DNA from: CAYGWP01 sp964353455
GTDB taxonomy: Bacteria > Planctomycetota > Phycisphaerae > FEN-1346
Assembly (NCBI GenBank): GCA_964353455.1
Contig: CAYGWP010000472.1
Location: 1-9,947, forward strand
DNA: 9,947 nucleotides
Reading direction: 5' to 3'
Below the pieces are notes generated by a model that saw only the letters and a program-made list of their open reading frames with translations, did no database searches and was not told the DNA's origin. The translations under genes and the position numbers were made by a program. Positions 6,161 through 9,947 of this stretch are shown here, one piece after another (positions within the stretch are counted from its first letter, which is position 1; each line of letters begins with the position of its first letter).

Positions 6161-8560
6161 ATGCGTTCCTCAAATTCCCGACGCTTTGGCTTAAAATCCT
6201 GCCTGCTTGCCGCGATGCTCGCGCTGTCGGCAACAGCCCAAGCCCCCTCAAGGGACGAAATCGGCATGAACCTTAAGCGTTGGGCTGGCACGGTGATGCT
6301 GATGCTCGCGTTCAGCGGGGTAATTGCAGCCGACCAAAAGGCCGCGCGTCAACCAGCCTCGGTTGCGATCTATTTACTGAATGACCCGAAGATCACCTCC
6401 GACGAGGCCGCGAAAACCCCGCTTGCCGATCTGCGACTGGCCGACAGACCGCTTGTGACGTCAAATGATGTGCTTTATTACGACCGCGCGAAATGCAACT
6501 TCTACCTGCGTTCTGACACGGCCGGGGCGATTGTTGAGGTGGTGGGCACTGCCTATGGTGGCCTCAGTACCGTGAACGGATGGAAATCGTGGTCGATTTC
6601 GACGGCGACTATTCCTGTCGTCGTTGTCGTCAACGGTCAACGGCAGTTTCTTGCGGCGCTTTACGGCGACGACTACATATTTAGAATGTCATGGCCTGTG
6701 GGAACTCCGGCGACACAACCTGCGCCCGAACTGATGGGCAAATCGAACTGGAATTTGAGCATTCCCACGCGGATCGAAACGCTTAACCTGCTTCGACCCT
6801 GGGGCAACGCCGAGGACGGCGACCCGCGCGACGACCCAGGCTTCCTCGGCGTACTAAAGGAAGCGGGTAAGATGGACTCAGCGGCACTGGCAAGACCTCG
6901 CATGACCGCCGGCGAAGTAGTTGCAGCGGCAAGACAAATGAACATTAACTATCCCTATAAAACCGCATCACAGCCTTTACCCGACGATTGGAAATGTCAG
7001 ACAGTTGCTTTCTGTATAGACCTCCATGTTAACGTGCCTTCCAATAACATTATTGGACTTACCTGGCTGCCTCCACTCCACTGCATCTGGGTAGTTCAGT
7101 TCGTGCCGCCGCAATCTGAACGTTCAACACAACCGAGCACCGAGGCGGCGAAGAGTATCCTTTCGGTACGTGGCCGTCAGGAGGAGTGGTGCCTCGTTGA
7201 CGATAGCACGAGCCGGACGCTGAGGATATATCGGCCTCTTTACGCCAAGTCACTCACCGTCAAAGACGCTGATACTTTAATGATCGGCCCCATAGCCACA
7301 ACGCAGGAAGTACGAGAGGCGGTTCGCAGTGAACTTGCGCAAGTTTACGAGCCGATGTTTCTTGAAAGCGCAGAGATTCTTCCGGTGACGGACCGTGATC
7401 CGAAGTTCCGTTTTTGGACACCAATGCATCGCCTATGGTTGTGCAAAGGAAAAGACTCATCGGGTGCGGAACGCATGCTCCTCTTGAGCGATAGGGTTCC
7501 GCACTATCGCGGCCCTGACATCGTCCTAAAAGGGGAATTTCAAATGAGGAGATCTATCCCATGGCGGCAAGAAACCTCTCTTCCCCCATGCCCCGGCCGC
7601 GTTCCCGCCGCCAAAGAGGGGCAGTCGGGTGAGATCAAGCCCGTTGCTGATGAGGCGTTGTGGAAGGTGTTCCAGACCGTCCTGGTAGAGTGTACGGACT
7701 ACGAGGCCCGCGTGAAGGCGGTGCAGGAGGCCATCCAGAAGGACCGCGAGCGGGCTTTGAGCGTTGTCGCCTTCTACCTGGACCAGGAAGCCACGCGAGG
7801 GAACGCCCTCCGGTTCGTATGGCACTTGAAGGACTCGCGTCTGGTCCCCTTTGTAGTGGAGGCCATGCGCCGCAGCGATGGTCGCACGCTCCTGGAATCT
7901 GTCCGGACGGCCCGGGCATGGGGCGATCGGCGGTTTCTCCCCGTGCTCATTGAACACGCCCTTAACAGCGACTATGACAGCATAACGATGTATCCCGCGC
8001 CGGTCGGTGCAGAGATACACCACGAGTCCGTCTTCGCGGAGGCGGCAGCCGCCATTTACACGATGACCAAGGGGTGGGCAGGAAGCGACCAGTATCGGAA
8101 AGACCCGCTGATTGCCAAGGAAAAGCGGAACGAATTGATCGCTCAGTGGCGCACGTGGTGGGCCGAAAACAAGGCCAGGTGGGAAGCAGGTACGCCCCTC
8201 GACGAGAATCCCAACGTCCCCAAGAAGCAGCCGCCTGCTGTTTCTTCGATAAACCCAAGAAACGCCGACATTCCCTCGGCAATCGAAGACTGGATTCGAC
8301 TGCTCGAAGCAGATGATCTGCAAAAAGCCTCGAAGCGATGGGCAAAGGACAATGAGGCGGCTCAGCAGATGGAGAAGTTCTGGAGCAATCTCATAAGATG
8401 CAACAAACAGTTCGACTATCGCAAGTGGGTTGAATCGGCTAAAAACGCTCACGGCATAACAACATTCAAAGTTGGCGGCCATGAGTACGGTTTCATGCAC
8501 ACCGATTGGGAAAAGACTCTCGATGGATGGCGCATAAGTCATGTCTGGATTTGCAGATAG
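6161..8560 (+). CDS. Exported multidomain protein with HEAT-like middle region, family unknown
   Basis: A 799-residue protein; I do not recognise its overall family. Start 6161 is chosen because six G lie 5 nt upstream; ATG 6131 lacks a ribosome site, and ATG 6266 (residue 36) is the alternative. Two signal-like segments occur in tandem: LLAAMLALSATAQA (15-28) and MLMLAFSGVIAAD (46-58). Region 1 (about 66-475) starts with a beta-rich module: VAIYLLND, then LADLRLADRPLVTSNDVLYYD, then PVVVVVNGQRQFLAAL. Region 2 (about 494-675) is helical and HEAT-like, with LWKVFQTVLVEC, LKDSRLVPFVVEAMRR and WGDRRFLPVLIEHAL, ending RTWWAENKARWEAG. After a proline-rich linker (about 676-705), region 3 (706-799) may be an NTF2-like fold: AIEDWIRLLEADDLQKASK to HTDWEKTLDGWRISHVWICR. 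Hand-counted GC is 47% at 6961-7080, 65% at 7681-7800 and 47% at 8401-8520, against 76% at 8941-9060 in the next gene. It is probably periplasmic or surface-located; its function is unknown. Confidence 0.8.
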   Translation: MRSSNSRRFGLKSCLLAAMLALSATAQAPSRDEIGMNLKRWAGTVMLMLAFSGVIAADQKAARQPASVAIYLLNDPKITSDEAAKTPLADLRLADRPLVTSNDVLYYDRAKCNFYLRSDTAGAIVEVVGTAYGGLSTVNGWKSWSISTATIPVVVVVNGQRQFLAALYGDDYIFRMSWPVGTPATQPAPELMGKSNWNLSIPTRIETLNLLRPWGNAEDGDPRDDPGFLGVLKEAGKMDSAALARPRMTAGEVVAAARQMNINYPYKTASQPLPDDWKCQTVAFCIDLHVNVPSNNIIGLTWLPPLHCIWVVQFVPPQSERSTQPSTEAAKSILSVRGRQEEWCLVDDSTSRTLRIYRPLYAKSLTVKDADTLMIGPIATTQEVREAVRSELAQVYEPMFLESAEILPVTDRDPKFRFWTPMHRLWLCKGKDSSGAERMLLLSDRVPHYRGPDIVLKGEFQMRRSIPWRQETSLPPCPGRVPAAKEGQSGEIKPVADEALWKVFQTVLVECTDYEARVKAVQEAIQKDRERALSVVAFYLDQEATRGNALRFVWHLKDSRLVPFVVEAMRRSDGRTLLESVRTARAWGDRRFLPVLIEHALNSDYDSITMYPAPVGAEIHHESVFAEAAAAIYTMTKGWAGSDQYRKDPLIAKEKRNELIAQWRTWWAENKARWEAGTPLDENPNVPKKQPPAVSSINPRNADIPSAIEDWIRLLEADDLQKASKRWAKDNEAAQQMEKFWSNLIRCNKQFDYRKWVESAKNAHGITTFKVGGHEYGFMHTDWEKTLDGWRISHVWICR

Positions 8561-8591
8561 CCACGCAGTTCTAATACTACAACGCAACTTG

Positions 8592-8717
8592 GCGCGGCGG
8601 GCCTCCGCACCCGCCGCGCAGATTGTATTTTCGGCCGCGCTAACGCGACTTCATAGGGCGGCGGGTACGGAGACCCGCCGCGCAAATCTTGTGGAGGCCG
8701 CCGCGCAAACCTTAAAG
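8592..8717 (+). repeat. Two-hairpin GC-rich repeat, copy 2
   Basis: The first hairpin pairs 8592-8601 with 8610-8619 (10 bp, GCGCGGCGGG, 8-nt loop). The second pairs 8658-8666 with 8673-8681 (9 bp, GCGGCGGGT, loop ACGGAG) and continues into CGCAAAT. The unit ends with the tail AACCTTAAAG (8708-8717), identical to 855-864. The spacer between hairpins is 38 nt here and 20 nt in copy 1. It lies 31 bp after the stop of the 799-residue gene and just before the promoter of the next gene, so it may separate the two transcription units. Confidence 0.75.
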
Positions 8718-8729
8718 CGGTCATGGCGC

Positions 8730-8757
8730 TTGCATCGGCCGGCAAGGCGTGTAAAAT
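8730..8757 (+). promoter_or_regulatory. Sigma70-like promoter giving a nearly leaderless ACT mRNA
   Basis: TTGCAT (8730-8735), a 16-nt spacer and TAAAAT (8752-8757). The ATG at 8767 is only 9 nt beyond the -10 box. A start of transcription about 7 nt past the -10 box would leave a 5' leader of about 3 nt, and no Shine-Dalgarno sequence is present in GCTTTTCCC before the ATG. Translation is therefore likely leaderless or nearly so. Confidence 0.6.
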
Positions 8758-8766
8758 GCTTTTCCC

Positions 8767-9339
8767 ATGAAAACCCTCTTTGAGCACGCGTACGTCCTGA
8801 ACGTGATGTCCGACGACCATCCGGGCATCATCTCGGCCGTCAGCACGGCCGTCACCCGCCTGGGCGGCAACATAGATGCGGCAAGCCAGACGGTCCTCGG
8901 CGGCTACTTCACCCTGATCATGGTCGTGAGCCTGCCGCGCGAGATCGACGCCCAGACGCTCGCGTCCGAGATACGCGCGGCCCAGCCGGCCGGACTCCAG
9001 GTCCTCGCGCGGGCGTTCTCGCCGGCCGACATCGAGAAGCCGCGCACGCCCGCCGAGCGGTTCGTCATGACCGCCTTCGGCAAGGACAAGCCCGGCATCA
9101 TTTCGCGGTTCAGCCAGTACCTGGCCGGCAAGGACATCAACATCACGGACCTCTCCTGGACGCGCACGAACGACGACTTCGTGATGATCAGCGAACTCCA
9201 GATACCCGCGCGCCTGGAGTTCGCCCCCATCCAGGCCGACCTCGAGGAAATAGGGCGCGAGGAAGGCTTCACCGTCAAACTTCAACATGAAAACATCTTT
9301 GTGGCGACCAACGAACTGCGCCTCACGCGCTCAGGCTGA
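8767..9339 (+). CDS. Double ACT-domain protein, GcvR-like
   Basis: A 190-residue cytoplasmic protein made of two ACT domains (about 8-82 and 99-178). Each opens with the typical loop after strand 1: DDHPGI (16-21) and KDKPGI (106-111). These are followed by a helix (ISAVSTAVTRLGGNI; ISRFSQYLAGKDINI) and then strands. ACT domains bind small ligands, usually amino acids. The two-domain arrangement and length match the glycine-cleavage repressor GcvR and related regulators, but no DNA-binding domain or glycine-cleavage genes are present here, so the regulated process is unknown. The start ATG has no ribosome-binding site and lies just after a promoter. The downstream UPF0210 gene begins 15 bp after the stop. 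In many anaerobic bacteria and archaea a small ACT protein (UPF0237) precedes UPF0210; here the ACT partner is the two-domain form. Confidence 0.9.
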   Translation: MKTLFEHAYVLNVMSDDHPGIISAVSTAVTRLGGNIDAASQTVLGGYFTLIMVVSLPREIDAQTLASEIRAAQPAGLQVLARAFSPADIEKPRTPAERFVMTAFGKDKPGIISRFSQYLAGKDINITDLSWTRTNDDFVMISELQIPARLEFAPIQADLEEIGREEGFTVKLQHENIFVATNELRLTRSG

Positions 9340-9354
9340 TGGACGAAAACCGCA

Positions 9355-9947
9355 ATGCTTCGGACCGATGAAATCCTTTCGACGATCCAGATGCTCCACG
9401 CCGAGCACCTCGACCTGCGCACGGTCACACTGGGCCTGAACGTTGACGACTGCGCCGCGACGAGCATGGAGCACGTCTGCCGCAAACTCCGCGAGAAGAT
9501 CCTCAGCCGCGCATCGCGCCTCGTCGAAACCTGCGACCGCATCGGACGCAAGTACGGCATCCCGGTCACGAACAAGCGGCTGGCGATCTCCCCGGTCTCG
9601 CACCTGCTGGCCGGTCACGGGCAGATCGCCGCGGTGGCGGTGGCGCGGACCCTGGACGAGGCTGCGGCCGCCTGCCGAGTGGACCTCGTGGGCGGATTCA
9701 CGGCCCTCGTCCAGAAGGGCGTGACCCCGGCCGACGCCGTGGTGATGGCCGCGCTCCCCGAGGTCCTCTCCGAGACACAGCGGGTGTGCGCCTCGGTCAA
9801 CGTAGCATCGAGACGCGCAGGTATCAACATGGATGCCATCGCAGAAATGGGCCGCATCATCCTCCGCATCGCCGGGGCGACGGCCTCGCGCCGCGGTTTC
9901 GGGGCCGCCAAACTCGTCGTCTTCTCCAATATCCCCGAAGACAACCC
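9355..9947 (+). CDS. UPF0210/DUF711 family protein (3'-truncated by window edge)
   Basis: The first 197 residues of a gene that runs open past the right edge. It starts MLRTDEILSTIQML, then HLDLRTVTLGLNVDDC, YGIPVTNKRLAISPVSHL, CRVDLVGGFTALVQKG and INMDAIAEMGRIILR, the order of conserved blocks in UPF0210. From established knowledge, full-length members are about 450 residues and have a pyruvate formate-lyase-like barrel fold (hence the name PFL family protein), but no reaction is established. No signal peptide is seen, so it is cytoplasmic. ATG 9355 is the start that gives the canonical N-terminus; the ATG at 9339 overlapping the ACT stop is in another frame and is not used. The ribosome site is weak, so the 15-bp gap suggests translation depends on the ACT gene. 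UPF0210 is commonest in anaerobes, which hints at an anaerobic host. Confidence 0.9.
   Translation, partial: MLRTDEILSTIQMLHAEHLDLRTVTLGLNVDDCAATSMEHVCRKLREKILSRASRLVETCDRIGRKYGIPVTNKRLAISPVSHLLAGHGQIAAVAVARTLDEAAAACRVDLVGGFTALVQKGVTPADAVVMAALPEVLSETQRVCASVNVASRRAGINMDAIAEMGRIILRIAGATASRRGFGAAKLVVFSNIPEDN

Noticed and set aside
7544..7630. Internal AGGAG plus ATG at 7561 as the start of a separate gene or a frameshift point
   Set aside because: The ATG at 7561 is out of frame and its reading frame closes after 23 codons. The main frame continues unbroken through both sides, so no split gene is needed.
7526..8587. Minus-strand open frame of 353 codons opposite the 799-residue gene
   Set aside because: It has no recognisable motif, no ribosome site that I can see, and ends arbitrarily. 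The plus strand has a promoter, an export signal and domain-like organisation.
8620..8766. Riboswitch ahead of the ACT-UPF0210 unit
   Set aside because: The predicted transcript begins about 3 nt before the ATG, leaving no room for an aptamer; the structures upstream belong to the repeat element.
8539..9288. Minus-strand open frame of 249 codons opposite the ACT gene
   Set aside because: It is antisense to two clear ACT domains; its composition (rich in R, D, G, V) is typical of a shadow frame.

Overview
The window is a high-GC bacterial chromosome segment that most likely comes from a planctomycete (Planctomycetota). The clues are a pseudopilin with a prepilin N-terminus and a C-terminal H-X9-DG motif, a secreted PQQ-type beta-propeller beginning DWPQWGG just after its signal peptide, HEAT-repeat proteins with N-terminal membrane or export signals, and dispersed GC-rich hairpin repeats. 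This is inferred from gene style only, since there is no rRNA or other phylogenetic marker in the window.

Left to right: (i) 2-736 (+) is the 3' end of a TrpB2-type tryptophan synthase beta chain, followed by a two-hairpin repeat. (ii) 5844-977 is a block of four minus-strand genes, transcribed in the order MFS transporter, secreted beta-propeller, membrane-anchored HEAT protein, pseudopilin. The last two overlap by 4 bp (ATGA), and a good sigma70-like promoter precedes the HEAT gene. (iii) 5845-6160 is a divergent intergenic region holding a CTCTCCC/GGGAGAG inverted-repeat element and a promoter for the plus-strand gene. (iv) 6161-8560 (+) is an exported 799-residue multidomain protein of no family I can name, with clearly lower and uneven GC. 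(v) A second copy of the two-hairpin repeat and a promoter lead into (vi) a two-gene plus-strand unit: a double-ACT-domain protein resembling GcvR, then the 5' part of a UPF0210/DUF711 (PFL-like fold) gene that runs off the right edge.

Functional links: the HEAT and pseudopilin genes are translationally coupled and probably act together at the envelope. The double-ACT and UPF0210 genes form a pair known from many anaerobes. TrpB2 is ordinary amino-acid metabolism. I see no CRISPR array, tRNA, rRNA, transposase, toxin-antitoxin pair or defence locus. The least explained items are the composite 799-residue protein, with its double signal-peptide-like N-terminus, and the two repeat families.
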